A DNA stretch of 64,000 nucleotides from Actinomycetota bacterium (GTDB taxonomy: Bacteria; Actinomycetota; Geothermincolia; Fen-727; Anoxymicrobiaceae): NCBI GenBank assembly GCA_018831265.1, contig JAHJCO010000024.1, positions 1 through 64,000 on the forward strand, in the 5' to 3' direction. Position numbers and translations under genes: made by a program. Position 1 is the stretch's first letter, and every line of letters starts with the position of its first letter. Positions 34,961-43,789 of the stretch are shown piece after piece. Under the pieces are notes generated by a model. The model was not told where the DNA came from, searched no databases, and worked only from the letters and a program-made list of their open reading frames with translations.

Positions 34961-36115
34961 TTATTCGGCCTTCACGCTATCCGGGAGCTTCTTCGTGAGG
35001 ATGTCCGCGGCTTGCGCGACCATGTCGTCCACGACCTCGCCCGCCGGCTTGATCTCGTGGATGGTCCCCACGGCCTGCCCCGCGAAACCGCCGATGTAGT
35101 CCGCGATGTTCGCCTGCATGAACCCCTGGAATAGCGCGCTCGATATCATTATCTGCATGGGGAACGGCAGGGCTTCCAGCCCGGAGGCGGCCCACGCGTC
35201 GTGGAAGCTCGACTTTATGGCGCGCAGGGTCTTCCCGGTGAACATCGTGCTCACTATCGTGTCCTCGTCGGTGGCCTTGACGATGTTCTCCTTGATGGTG
35301 TCGGAGGCGCCGCCCTCGGTCGTCGCCAGGAAGCGGGTCCCGACCCATACACCCACGCAGCCCATAGCCAGCGCCCCGGCAAGCCCCCGCCCGTCGGCTA
35401 TCCCGCCGGCCGCCAGCACCGGGATGGGGTAGGCGGCGTCGATGCAGGGCGGTATCAACGCCATCGTTCCGATCCTGCCCGTGTGGCCGCCGGCCTCGTG
35501 GCCCTGCGCCACCAGGAGGTCTATCCCGGAGTCCGCCATCCGCTTGGCGTTCTTGGTGTTGCCGGTTATGGCCAGCACCTTGATGCCGTTCGCGTGCGCC
35601 TCCTCGACCATCCATCCGGGGTTGCCCAGGCCGGCGCAGAACAGGGGCACCTTCTCCTCTATGCAGACCGCCACCGCCTCCTGGGGCCTCATGGTGGTGG
35701 TGTCGGTCCTCACCATTATCTCGACCTCGGGGATGTCCAGGTCCGATCGCATCTGCGCTATCCAGGCGCGGTACGGCTCGGGCAGCGTCGCTATCACCTG
35801 GCTGAGCGGAAGCTCCTGGGCTCCCATCGCGGCCATCTCCTCTATCCCCGCGATGTTCTTGGGCAGTAGCAGGTCCACCCCGTACGGCTTGTCGGTCCGC
35901 GATTTTATCTCCCGGATGGCGTCGCGCAACTCCTCTATGGAGTAGCCGCTACCCCCCAGCACTCCCATGCCTCCCGCCTCCGATACCGCCACGACGAGGT
36001 CCACCGGGGCGCCGGTCTGCTCGCCCAGGGTGTTCGGCCCCATCCCGGCGCTCAGAATCGGGTACTCGATGTCCAGCATGTCGCAAAGGCTCGTCCTCAA
36101 TACTCTCGTGCCCAT
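34961..36115 (-). CDS. Nitronate monooxygenase-like FMN enzyme (2-nitropropane dioxygenase family)
   Basis: 384 residues from the ATG at 36115, behind AAGGAGG. A TIM barrel of the nitronate monooxygenase/FabK type: 'YPILSAGMGPNT', 'SEAGGMGVLGG', 'VAQGHEAGGHTG' (with a His at the usual catalytic place) and 'VLAAGGIADGRGLAGALAMG', the phosphate-binding loop for FMN. Relatives oxidise alkyl nitronates or, as FabK, reduce enoyl-ACP; the sequence does not decide between them. The palindrome at 34934 follows the stop. Confidence 0.85.
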   Translation of the reverse strand: MGTRVLRTSLCDMLDIEYPILSAGMGPNTLGEQTGAPVDLVVAVSEAGGMGVLGGSGYSIEELRDAIREIKSRTDKPYGVDLLLPKNIAGIEEMAAMGAQELPLSQVIATLPEPYRAWIAQMRSDLDIPEVEIMVRTDTTTMRPQEAVAVCIEEKVPLFCAGLGNPGWMVEEAHANGIKVLAITGNTKNAKRMADSGIDLLVAQGHEAGGHTGRIGTMALIPPCIDAAYPIPVLAAGGIADGRGLAGALAMGCVGVWVGTRFLATTEGGASDTIKENIVKATDEDTIVSTMFTGKTLRAIKSSFHDAWAASGLEALPFPMQIMISSALFQGFMQANIADYIGGFAGQAVGTIHEIKPAGEVVDDMVAQAADILTKKLPDSVKAE

Positions 36116-36186
36116 CGGAACCTCCTTGGTTCAGTCACTGCGTCAAGCCCCGGCAATCATATCCCATGAACGCGTCGGACGCCGCG

Positions 36187-37305
36187 CTAGGCCGTCGTCC
36201 GCCCGTCCAGGAATCCTTTCACCATCTCCAGTACCTCGGGCATGTTCTCGCGGCCGAACCCGAGCCTGAAGTGGGAGTCGCCGTACAGAAACACCGGTGA
36301 GGGGACCAGCAGCACGCCCGTCTCCGAGAGCAGCTCCTCGCAGAACGATCTCGCGCTTGTCCCGAAGCGAAGGCGCGGGAAGGCGACCGTCCCGGCGCGC
36401 GGCCTGACCCAGCCGAACAGGCCCTCCCGCTCGGCGAAATACCCGTCCAGGATGTCGAGGTTCCGCCTCAGCCTGGAGATGTTGGCGGAGATGATGGTAT
36501 CCCGCGCGCGGATGGCGATCACCGCCAGCACCTCGGACAGGGGGCTCGAGCATATGGTGGTGTACTCGCGAAGCAGCAGGACCCGCTCGCGCAGCCCGGC
36601 GTCGCGGGTCGCCAGCCAGCCGATCCGCGCCCCCGGGAGCCCGAACGTCTTGGACAGCCCCGAGAGCGACACCCCTCGCTCGTACAGCTCGCAGGCCGCC
36701 GGCAGGGTGCCCGAATCCAGCTCCAGGTAGCGGTACATCTCGTCTGAGAACAGCCACGCGCCGCGGTCCCCGGCGATATCGACGATCGCCTCGAACTCCT
36801 CGCGCGTGGGGTGGTGGCCCGTCGGGTTGTGGGGGAAGTTGACGATTATCGCACGGGTATCCGGCCTGGCCAGCCGGTCGAGTTCATCCGGGTCGAACCT
36901 CCATCCCTCGGACTCGTCGGGCTCCCACCGGTCCACCTCGCACCCGATGGCGCCCGCCAGCTCGTAGAGGGACTGGTAGCCCGGGAAGGTGGCAACGACA
37001 TGGTCCCCGGCGCCGAGCATGGCGTTCATCGCCAGGAATATGCACTCCTCGGGCGCGGCGATCTGAACCAGCGACCGGTCGATCCCCTGATACAGGCCGG
37101 CGACCTCTTCCCTCAGAAGGGACGAGCCGGCGGTCTCACTGTAGCCCAGCCGCATCCCGTCCCAGGCGGCCCGCATCTCGTCGTCCGCGAGAGACAGCGC
37201 CTCGGCGAGGGCAAGCGGCTCGCAATCCGAGCTGGTGAGCGTGTACGGCGCGGTGAACTCGTGCCGCGCGAAGAACCTCTCCAGCTCGAAGGGCTTGACC
37301 CGCAC
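36187..37305 (-). CDS. Class I/II PLP-dependent aminotransferase
   Basis: 372 residues from a GTG at 37305, 9 bases after AAGGAG; the ATG at 37314 abuts that site and is less likely. Fold-type I aminotransferase: 'NFPHNPTGHHPT' (Asn/Pro motif), 'FSDEMYRYLEL' (Asp-x2-Tyr PLP contacts), and 'LSGLSKTFGLPGARIGW' with the PLP-binding Lys. The C-terminal substrate-carboxylate Arg is in 'HFRLGFGREN'. The substrate is unknown. It lies between two unrelated genes, divergent from the SpoIID-repeat gene. Confidence 0.87.
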   Translation of the reverse strand: MRVKPFELERFFARHEFTAPYTLTSSDCEPLALAEALSLADDEMRAAWDGMRLGYSETAGSSLLREEVAGLYQGIDRSLVQIAAPEECIFLAMNAMLGAGDHVVATFPGYQSLYELAGAIGCEVDRWEPDESEGWRFDPDELDRLARPDTRAIIVNFPHNPTGHHPTREEFEAIVDIAGDRGAWLFSDEMYRYLELDSGTLPAACELYERGVSLSGLSKTFGLPGARIGWLATRDAGLRERVLLLREYTTICSSPLSEVLAVIAIRARDTIISANISRLRRNLDILDGYFAEREGLFGWVRPRAGTVAFPRLRFGTSARSFCEELLSETGVLLVPSPVFLYGDSHFRLGFGRENMPEVLEMVKGFLDGRTTA

Positions 37306-37379
37306 CTGTCCCATCTCCTTGCGTTCGTCGCAGTGACCAATATTATCAGAGGTGGGCGCTCTCCCCGAGACGGGGAGCG

Positions 37380-37416
37380 TTGAATCGGAATAGTGCCTGA
37401 CCCCTTTCTGATTCAA
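37380..37416. repeat. Hairpin family A with full GTGCCTGACCCC core
   Basis: TTGAATCGGAA and TTCTGATTCAA (one mismatch) enclose a loop carrying GTGCCTGACCCC. It sits between divergent genes, just upstream of a TATAAC that may be a -10 box for the SpoIID gene. Confidence 0.8.
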
Positions 37417-37454
37417 GGCTCGTATAACAGATCGTGAAACCTAGAGGGAGCAAG

Positions 37455-39446
37455 GTGATCAGGAGATACCGGAAGACGAGCTTCGAGAGGCGGGGAGCCT
37501 CGGTCCGGGCCCTGGCGGGGTCGGCGGTCCTGGCCGCCTGCCTGCTCGCGCTGCTGCTCGCCGTCCCGACCGGCTTCACTGAGGCGGGTTCTACGGCACG
37601 CCGGGCCGGCTCCGGGGTCACCGAGGTCGGCGAGACCATCCGGGTCCTGATGCCCGATGGGTCCGTGCAGGTCATGTACATGGACGATTACCTGAAGGGC
37701 GTGGTCCCCTCCGAGGTGGGGGCGGACTGGCCGTACGACGCCCTGTGCGCGCAGGCCGTGGCCGCGCGCTGCTTCGCAGCGACAGCGGACCGCCATCTCT
37801 CCCAGGGCGCCGACGTATGTACCACCACCCACTGCCAGGTCTACAAGAGCGCCCGCTACCAGGCCACCGACCTCGCGGTGGACTCGACCCACAAGGTCGC
37901 CGCGCTGTACGGCGACGAGATCATCCAGTCCTACTTCTTCGGGCACTGCGACGGGCACACCCGCAACTCCGAGGACGTGTGGGGCGGGTACCTGCCCTAC
38001 TGCCGGAGCGTCTCCTGCCCCTGCGGCAATACCACCATGTACGGGCATGGTGTCGGGATGTGCCAGGAGGGGGCGCGGACACTGGCCGGGTCCGGCTGGG
38101 ACTATGCCGACATCCTGAAGCACTACTACACGGGCGTCGAGGTGCGGAGCACCGAGCCCGCGGCCATGGAGTGGCACTTCGCCGAGGGGACCACCAGGCC
38201 GGGGTTCGTGACGTACCTGTGCCTGGGCAATCCAGGGGAGTCCGAGGCCCTGGTCACCGTGCGGTACCTGCTCGAGGAAGGTGAGAACAAGGACGTCTCC
38301 TACGCCGTGCCGGCCCACTCACGCACGACCATAGACGCGGCCGCCGACATCGGGACCGGGCGCGATTTCTCGAGCCAGGTCATCTCGACCAACGGGGTCG
38401 GGATCGTGGCCGAGCGGCCGATGTACTTCGACTACCGGGGCTTTACGGGCGGGCACGACACCGTCGGCAGCGCGCACCTGCGGCCCACCTGGTACTTCGC
38501 GGAGGGCACCACCCGGGCCGACTACGATACCTACCTGTGCGTCGGTAACCCTTCCGAGACCGACGCCCAGGTGACGGTCACTTTCCTCTTCGAGAGCGGA
38601 GGCACGCAGGCGGTCTCCGCCGCGGTCCCCGCGAGGAGCAGGAAGACCATCGACGTGGAGGCGGAGATCGGCGCGGAGAAGGACTTCTCCTGCGTGGTGG
38701 AAAGCACCAACGGTGTCGGCCTTGTCGTCGAGCGCCCGATGTATTTCAAGTATGGGGGTGTCTGGGACGGCGGGCACGACGCGCTCGGTTCGCTGTCCAC
38801 GCGGCCATCCTGGTACTTCGCGGAGGGCAGCACGCGGGCCGGTTTCGCGACCTACCTGTGCCTGTCCAACCCGAGTGGTGCCGATTCTACCGTGAGGGTG
38901 GAATACCTGGTGGCCGGCGGCGGCAACGTATCGGCCGAGCTCATAGTCCCGGCCATGTCCCGCAGGACCGTTAACGCGCAGGACGGCCTGGGGGCGGGCA
39001 GGGACTTCGCTACCAGGGTGACCTCGACGAACGGCGTGGGGGTCGTCGCCGAGCGGCCCATGTACTTTAACTATGGGGGCGCCCTGACCGGCGGCAGCGA
39101 CACCGTCGGGACGTCACACCCCAGGGCGACCTGGTCGTTCGCGGAGGGCACCACCCGGCCGGGCTTCGACACCTACCTCTGCTTAGCGAACCCCAGCGAG
39201 AAAGGGGCCCAGGTCCGGATCACCTACATGAAGGGTGACGGGACCACGGCGCAGCAGGACGTTTTAGTGGACGCCGTCTCGCGCACAACGGTCAGCGCGA
39301 AGGACGCGCTGGGGACCGGGGACGATCCCTCGCACGACTTCGGCATCTCGGTGCAGGTCACCAACAACGTCGGGATAATCGTCGAGCGTCCGATGTACTT
39401 CGACTACGCCGGCTGGACCGGCGGCCACGTCGCGATGGGCCACTAG
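37455..39446 (+). CDS. SpoIID/LytB-domain protein with four FAEGTTR repeats
   Basis: 663 residues from a GTG at 37455 (GAGGGAG 4 bases before); a GTG at 37434 is in frame but has no site. A basic N-terminus and one hydrophobic helix indicate export. The SpoIID/LytB domain follows: DDYLKGVVPSEVGADWPYDA with the catalytic-type Glu, 'AQAVAARCFA', then 'GHGVGMCQEGA'. SpoIID is a peptidoglycan lytic transglycosylase. From about residue 240 come four repeats of about 106 residues, each starting W-x-FAEGTTR and 'TYLCLGNP' and ending 'NGVGIVAERPMYF' (at 38171, 38491, 38811 and 39130). Such repeats occur on surface proteins of deep-branching actinobacteria. Confidence 0.88.
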   Translation: MIRRYRKTSFERRGASVRALAGSAVLAACLLALLLAVPTGFTEAGSTARRAGSGVTEVGETIRVLMPDGSVQVMYMDDYLKGVVPSEVGADWPYDALCAQAVAARCFAATADRHLSQGADVCTTTHCQVYKSARYQATDLAVDSTHKVAALYGDEIIQSYFFGHCDGHTRNSEDVWGGYLPYCRSVSCPCGNTTMYGHGVGMCQEGARTLAGSGWDYADILKHYYTGVEVRSTEPAAMEWHFAEGTTRPGFVTYLCLGNPGESEALVTVRYLLEEGENKDVSYAVPAHSRTTIDAAADIGTGRDFSSQVISTNGVGIVAERPMYFDYRGFTGGHDTVGSAHLRPTWYFAEGTTRADYDTYLCVGNPSETDAQVTVTFLFESGGTQAVSAAVPARSRKTIDVEAEIGAEKDFSCVVESTNGVGLVVERPMYFKYGGVWDGGHDALGSLSTRPSWYFAEGSTRAGFATYLCLSNPSGADSTVRVEYLVAGGGNVSAELIVPAMSRRTVNAQDGLGAGRDFATRVTSTNGVGVVAERPMYFNYGGALTGGSDTVGTSHPRATWSFAEGTTRPGFDTYLCLANPSEKGAQVRITYMKGDGTTAQQDVLVDAVSRTTVSAKDALGTGDDPSHDFGISVQVTNNVGIIVERPMYFDYAGWTGGHVAMGH

Positions 39447-39459
39447 CTGAGACAGAATG

Positions 39460-39570
39460 AAAGTTTACCTCAGACCAAAACTTTCACTGAGGGCGCTGTG
39501 AAAGAAATGGTCTGAGGTTTTTTTTTCACACTGAGGGCGCTGTGAAAGAAATGGTCTGAGGTTTTTTTTC
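39460..39570 (+). terminator. Hairpin family B repeats acting as a likely terminator
   Basis: TGAAAGTTT-acctcagacca-AAACTTTCA (39458-39486) is followed by two direct 44-base repeats, each CACTGAGGGCGCTGTGAAAG then AAATGGTCTGAGG and T8-T9. ACCTCAGACCA at 39467 pairs with TGGTCTGAGGT at 39508, just before the T run, so the block can terminate the SpoIID transcript. A GCCCGGG-loop-CCCGGGC hairpin follows at about 39587-39607. Confidence 0.7.
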
Positions 39571-39633
39571 ACAAAGAACGAAGCCCGGGCGCTTGTCCCG
39601 GGCCTCGAAAGATGCCTCTCCATATGGGGTGAC

Positions 39634-39846
39634 TCACACGGCGAATACGGCGGCCCCCTTTTTCAGACGGACCACCTCGGCATCTTTGGCATGAATGATT
39701 TCAAGGATCGGATCTTCGCCCTTACCTTCGCCCTGAGACTGGCCGGCAGGGCAGCGGCCTGCTCCAGGGCTGCTTCGATGATCGCCTTGATCTCGGCCGC
39801 CGCGGCCTCAACGATGGGTCTCGCCCGGGGTCACCCTGATCCCCAT
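39634..39846 (-). pseudogene. Decayed small gene, frameshifted at least twice
   Basis: An ATG at 39846 with GGAAGGAGAG upstream starts MGIRVTPGE and soon hits TGA. A neighbouring frame then continues with a convincing helix (VEAAAAEIKAIIEAALEQAA), and the original frame resumes with DPILEIIHAKDAEVVRLKKG, ending at 39634. Frame switching around protein-like segments suggests a pseudogene. The family is not recognised. The remaining bases 39847-40022 show no gene. Confidence 0.4.
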
Positions 39847-40022
39847 CCTCACCGCTCTCTCCTTCCTCCGTAGGCCGCGGGCGCCACTCCCACACAAGTT
39901 GATTCGTTCAGCAGGAGGTGGTCTCTGAATACGGAGAAAGTGCGATAAGCGTCGGCCTGATGGGTGGAAATATCCGAGCGAACGGGTGATTGCGGGCCAA
40001 GCCCGACAAGCAAGAGTTCGGA

Positions 40023-40385
40023 CTAACGCCTGACGGCCTCGCGTGGCTTGATGACGAGGTCGATACCTTCGAGGATCTGGCTCACACGTGCGCGCGAAAG
40101 CGTTCCTATCTTCTCGATCAGGTCTGATTTGAGTGCGGTGTAGATCTGCGTGACGTTGACCACACTATGCCTCGGCAGGTTGCCCTCACCCTGCTTGAGT
40201 AGGACGTTTCCCGGCGCTCTTGCCCTGTCGAGGTTGGATGTCAGCGCACAGGTGACGACCGAGTTCACAGTACTGTTGTTGAAGAGGTCGTTCTGGATGA
40301 CAACGTAGGGTCTTACGGCGGACCCCCCCTGTTCCGAGAGATCGAGGAGCCTGGCCCAGTAGACGTCACCCTGTCGGATCACCAT
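40023..40385 (-). CDS. MazF/PemK-family endoribonuclease toxin
   Basis: 120 residues. 'IRQGDVYWARL' and 'VRPYVVIQNDLFN' are the conserved MazF beta-barrel start with its RP-x-V-V-I-Q motif; 'TVVTCALTS'-like 'SVVTCALTSN' and 'SVVNVTQIYTALKSDLIEKIG' complete the fold. MazF toxins cut mRNA at short sequence motifs. It overlaps the antitoxin gene by 7 bases, the usual order of antitoxin first. Confidence 0.92.
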   Translation of the reverse strand: MVIRQGDVYWARLLDLSEQGGSAVRPYVVIQNDLFNNSTVNSVVTCALTSNLDRARAPGNVLLKQGEGNLPRHSVVNVTQIYTALKSDLIEKIGTLSRARVSQILEGIDLVIKPREAVRR

Positions 40386-40633
40386 TCGCCCTCGGTCATC
40401 CTTCGCATATAGTCGGACATGATCGCCTGAGTCTCTTTTTCCTCGGGGGTAGGAGGGCTGGAGTACGCCTCGTTGATCTGGGCAAGGAGGAGTTCGTTCT
40501 CGTGCTGCTTCAGGAAGGTGTCGAGCGCGACCGCGTAGAGTCTGCTGCGCGATACCCCCATATCAGCCGCCAGGGTGTCAGCCTTTACGAACAACTCCTC
40601 ATCGATTGATACTGCGGCCTTCCTGGTTGTCAC
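40379..40633 (-). CDS. Ribbon-helix-helix antitoxin of the MazEF-type pair
   Basis: 84 residues. The N-terminus (KAAVSIDEELFVKADTLAAD then GVSRSRLYAVALDTFL) is a MetJ/Arc-type ribbon-helix-helix, which would dimerise, bind the operon's own promoter and inhibit the toxin through its acidic C-terminal tail. Upstream, an A+T-rich stretch at 40655-40690 contains TACTATTATCATACC and GGTTATACTATCG, a likely promoter with inverted operator half-sites. Confidence 0.88.
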   Translation of the reverse strand: MTTRKAAVSIDEELFVKADTLAADMGVSRSRLYAVALDTFLKQHENELLLAQINEAYSSPPTPEEKETQAIMSDYMRRMTEGEW

Positions 40634-40743
40634 GCAGCTATCCCTCCCTGTTCATACTATTATCATACCGGTTATACTATCGCGGTATTACTTCCGGGTC
40701 AACCGTTTCCACAAGGATTGATCGATGCGCGGTTGAATCCCGC

Positions 40744-42324
40744 CTACTCCCCCTCGAGCTCCTGGTAGAGCAGCTTCTTCATGACCTTGCCCAGCGGGGT
40801 CAGCGGTAGGGAGTCGCGGAACTCCACGTACCGGGGGACCTTGTACTTTGCCAGGCGCTCGATGCACCACTTCTTAATCTCGTCCTCGGTGGGAGGCGTC
40901 TGGCCGGGCATCGCGACGATTATCGCTTTGCCCTCCTCCCCCATCACCGGGTCGGGCACCCCGATGACGGCGTTGAACAGCACGCCGGGGTGCTCTGCTA
41001 TGACCTCCTCCACCTCCGGCGGGTAGACGTTCTCCCCGCCGCGGATGTACATCTCCTTCTTGCGCCCCAGGATATAGACGTAACCGTCCTCGTCGAGTCG
41101 ACCCATGTCCCCGGAGCGGAAGTACCCGTCCCCGGTCATGACATGAGCGGTCTCGTCGGGCCTCTTGTAGTAGCCCTTCATGACCGCGTCGCCCCTCAGG
41201 CAGATCTCCCCTTCCTCGCCCACGGGCAGGTCGCGGCTGGTCTCGGGGTCCTTGATGGCGACCTCGATGCCCGGGTTGGGCCGGCCGATGCTGCCGGAGA
41301 GACGCTCGTAGGAGTCCTCGTCCACGCGCGTGAACGTGACCGCGCCGCTGACCTCGGAGAGCCCGTACCCGTTGGTCAGGTACACCCCGAACTTCTCCTT
41401 TACCTGGCCGAACAGCTCCTTGGGGCTGGGCGCGGCCGCCACCACGGCGAAGCGCACGCTGGAGACGTCGTACTTGTCGAACTCCGGGTGCATCATCAGC
41501 AGGATGTACTGGGCCGGCACCTGCCCCGTCACGGTTATCTTCTCGTCCTGGATGGTCCGCAGGACCTCGTCGGGGATGAACTGGTCGAGTATGACCAGGG
41601 TCCCGCCGGCGTACAGCACCGAGACTATCGCCATGACCCCGCCGCCCACGTGGTTCACGGGGATGTCCAGCAGGAGCCTGTCCTTCGAGTTGACGTCCGA
41701 GGCGAGCAGCTGGCCCCTGACGTAGGCGAGCATGTTGCGGTGGGTGAGCTCGGCGCCCTTGGGGACCCCCGTGGTACCGGACGTATAGACCATGAACGCG
41801 GTGTCGTCCTGGTCCACCTCGCGGCGCGCCGCTGCGAGCGCCCTGAGGTCCTCGTCCGACACCTCCCTGAACAGCTCGTCGTCGGGCAGGGCGCCCTCTA
41901 TGCGCGCGACCTCGTCCGGCGTGCCGACCACCACCACCGTCTTGACCTCCGGGCAGGACGGCAGGATCTTGTTGACCACGTCCAGGAAGTCCACCCCGGC
42001 GAACCCGGGTATTGTGACCAGGAAGGAGGAGTCGGAGTTGTTCACGATGAAACCGGCCTCCAGCTCGGCGAACCGGACCGATACCGGGACCGCACAGGCG
42101 CCCAGCGAGGAGGCGCCGATGTAGCAGTAGACGTACTCCGGGCCGTTGCCCATGTAGAGCGCCACCTTGTCACCCCGCTTGACCCCGAGGCGCATCATGT
42201 TCGCGGCCACCCGGTTGACCATCTCCAGATACTCACCATGCGAGACACGCCGGTCGTGGAAGACCATCGCCTCCGCGTCGGGGGTGGAAACGGCTTGGAT
42301 CTCCAGGACCTCGTGAAGCAACAT
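40744..42324 (-). CDS. AMP-dependent acyl-CoA synthetase/ligase
   Basis: 526 residues, normal for the family. The adenylation P-loop is 'YTSGTTGVPKGAELTH'; later motifs are 'YGLSEVSGAVTF', SGDMGRLDEDGYVYILGRKK and 'RGGENVYPPEVEEVI'; the C-terminal catalytic Lys is in 'LTPLGKVMKKLL'. It activates a carboxylic acid, probably a medium or long fatty acid, with ATP and CoA. No beta-oxidation genes are next to it. The TldE-like gene lies 40 bases upstream on the same strand. Confidence 0.9.
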   Translation of the reverse strand: MLLHEVLEIQAVSTPDAEAMVFHDRRVSHGEYLEMVNRVAANMMRLGVKRGDKVALYMGNGPEYVYCYIGASSLGACAVPVSVRFAELEAGFIVNNSDSSFLVTIPGFAGVDFLDVVNKILPSCPEVKTVVVVGTPDEVARIEGALPDDELFREVSDEDLRALAAARREVDQDDTAFMVYTSGTTGVPKGAELTHRNMLAYVRGQLLASDVNSKDRLLLDIPVNHVGGGVMAIVSVLYAGGTLVILDQFIPDEVLRTIQDEKITVTGQVPAQYILLMMHPEFDKYDVSSVRFAVVAAAPSPKELFGQVKEKFGVYLTNGYGLSEVSGAVTFTRVDEDSYERLSGSIGRPNPGIEVAIKDPETSRDLPVGEEGEICLRGDAVMKGYYKRPDETAHVMTGDGYFRSGDMGRLDEDGYVYILGRKKEMYIRGGENVYPPEVEEVIAEHPGVLFNAVIGVPDPVMGEEGKAIIVAMPGQTPPTEDEIKKWCIERLAKYKVPRYVEFRDSLPLTPLGKVMKKLLYQELEGE

Positions 42325-42364
42325 CTCGCCCTCCTTGTCACGCGGCCGCTCCGGGCCGCCCGGC

Positions 42365-43744
42365 TTACTTGCCGCTGACCGTAAGACCTTCCACCAGCAC
42401 GGACGCCGTCCCCACGGACCCCACCAGGGGCGTGAACCGCAGGTCGGAGCCGATGCCGGCTATACCCTCCAGTATCTCACCGATAGTACCCGCGATCGTC
42501 ACCTCACGCACCGGGTGCGCCACCCGTCCGTTCTCGATCCAGAGCCCCCTCGCGCCGAGGGAGACCTCGCCGGTGACCGGGTTCAGCCCGGCGTGCGCCC
42601 CCTGCAGTTCCAGCACCTCCAGGCCGGTACCCATCTGAGAACGGAGCGCCTCTCTGTCCGCGTCGCCCGGCTCCAGCCGGATGTTGGTGGGCTGGACCCC
42701 GATGGACGCCCTGAACGAGGCTCGGCCCGCGTTGGCGGTCGTGGAAAAGCCGAGACGTGAGGCCGTGTAGCAGTTGTGGAGGTACGTGGAGAGCACACCT
42801 CCCTCGATGACCGGGGTGCGGCGCGAGGCCACACCCTCGCCGTCGAACGGCGCGCTGCCGAAGCCGCCGGGCATCAGGCCGTCGTCGACGAGGTTCACGC
42901 GCTCCGAGGCGATTCCGGTGCCCAGCCGGCCCGCAAGGAACGAGCGCGACTTGGCGACCGCCTCGCCCGAGAGCGCCCCCGCCAGCGCGGCCAGTAGCTC
43001 GGCGGTGTTCAGATTGTTTACTATGACCGGGACCCGCGCGGTAGGCACCTGGCGCGCGCCCAGCAGGTCGACCGCCATCGCCGCGGCCTCCTCGGCGGCC
43101 GCGGGAGCGTCCAGGTCAGCGAACGAGCGGGCGGCGGTGAAGCCGAACCCGGTCTGCGAGTCGCCCTCCCCGTCCGCGATGGCCACGAGGTAGCCGTAGC
43201 ACTCGGTGGAGCGGAACCCGGCGCGGAAGCCGGAGGTGTTGGCCAGCAGAACCTCGTCGACCGAGTCGGAGTAGGCGGCGACCTCGACCCCCCTCACCCG
43301 CGGGTCGAACTCGCGGGCGAGCCGCTCCATGGACAGGGCGAACTCGATCTTCTCCTCGTTGGAGGTCCTGCTGAGGTCGGGACCGACCAGCTCCAGGTCC
43401 GTTCCAAGGTACTCCCCCGAGCCGGAGCCGGTCGGGAACAGGGACGGATCGGGCAGCGCGCGATGTGGGTCCTCCGGCGAGACTGCGAGCGCCTCGACGG
43501 CGGCCCGGACCGCCTCGCGGGCGGCGGTCTCGGAGAGGTCGCTGGTGTAGGAGCGCCCGTTGCTGTCGCCCTTCCAGACCCGCAGGCCCAGTCCCTCGCC
43601 CTCCGAGTGGGTGAACTTCTCGACCGCCCCGTCGAACACCTTGACGGTAAGCCCGGTGCCGCGCTGGTAGAACGCCTCGGCGCCCGAAGCGCCGAGCCGC
43701 CGCGCCTCCTCGAGGGCGTCGTCCAATAGTCGGAAGTCGGGCAT
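42365..43744 (-). CDS. pmbA: TldE/PmbA-family metalloprotease-like protein
   Basis: 459 residues from the ATG at 43744 (AGGG 8 bases before; another ATG two codons earlier is too close). Matches PmbA/TldE: 'GLTVKVFDGAVEKFTHSEGEGLGLRVWKG', 'VYSD'-like 'AAYSDSVDEVLLANTSG', and a C-terminal 'GEVSLGARGLWIENGRV' and 'EILEGIAGIGSD'. TldE forms a heterodimeric protease with TldD, which holds the zinc site; tldD is not in this window. The pair degrades unfolded or modified peptides, including RiPP precursors. Confidence 0.9.
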   Translation of the reverse strand: MPDFRLLDDALEEARRLGASGAEAFYQRGTGLTVKVFDGAVEKFTHSEGEGLGLRVWKGDSNGRSYTSDLSETAAREAVRAAVEALAVSPEDPHRALPDPSLFPTGSGSGEYLGTDLELVGPDLSRTSNEEKIEFALSMERLAREFDPRVRGVEVAAYSDSVDEVLLANTSGFRAGFRSTECYGYLVAIADGEGDSQTGFGFTAARSFADLDAPAAAEEAAAMAVDLLGARQVPTARVPVIVNNLNTAELLAALAGALSGEAVAKSRSFLAGRLGTGIASERVNLVDDGLMPGGFGSAPFDGEGVASRRTPVIEGGVLSTYLHNCYTASRLGFSTTANAGRASFRASIGVQPTNIRLEPGDADREALRSQMGTGLEVLELQGAHAGLNPVTGEVSLGARGLWIENGRVAHPVREVTIAGTIGEILEGIAGIGSDLRFTPLVGSVGTASVLVEGLTVSGK

Positions 43745-43789
43745 GTGCATAACCCTACCATAACCGTGGACGGGGTGGCCCGTGCGGAT

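Noticed and set aside
39691..39873. A 60-residue plus-strand gene
   Set aside because: It has no ribosome site and an Ala/His/Pro-rich composition; the opposite strand carries a more protein-like, though broken, gene.
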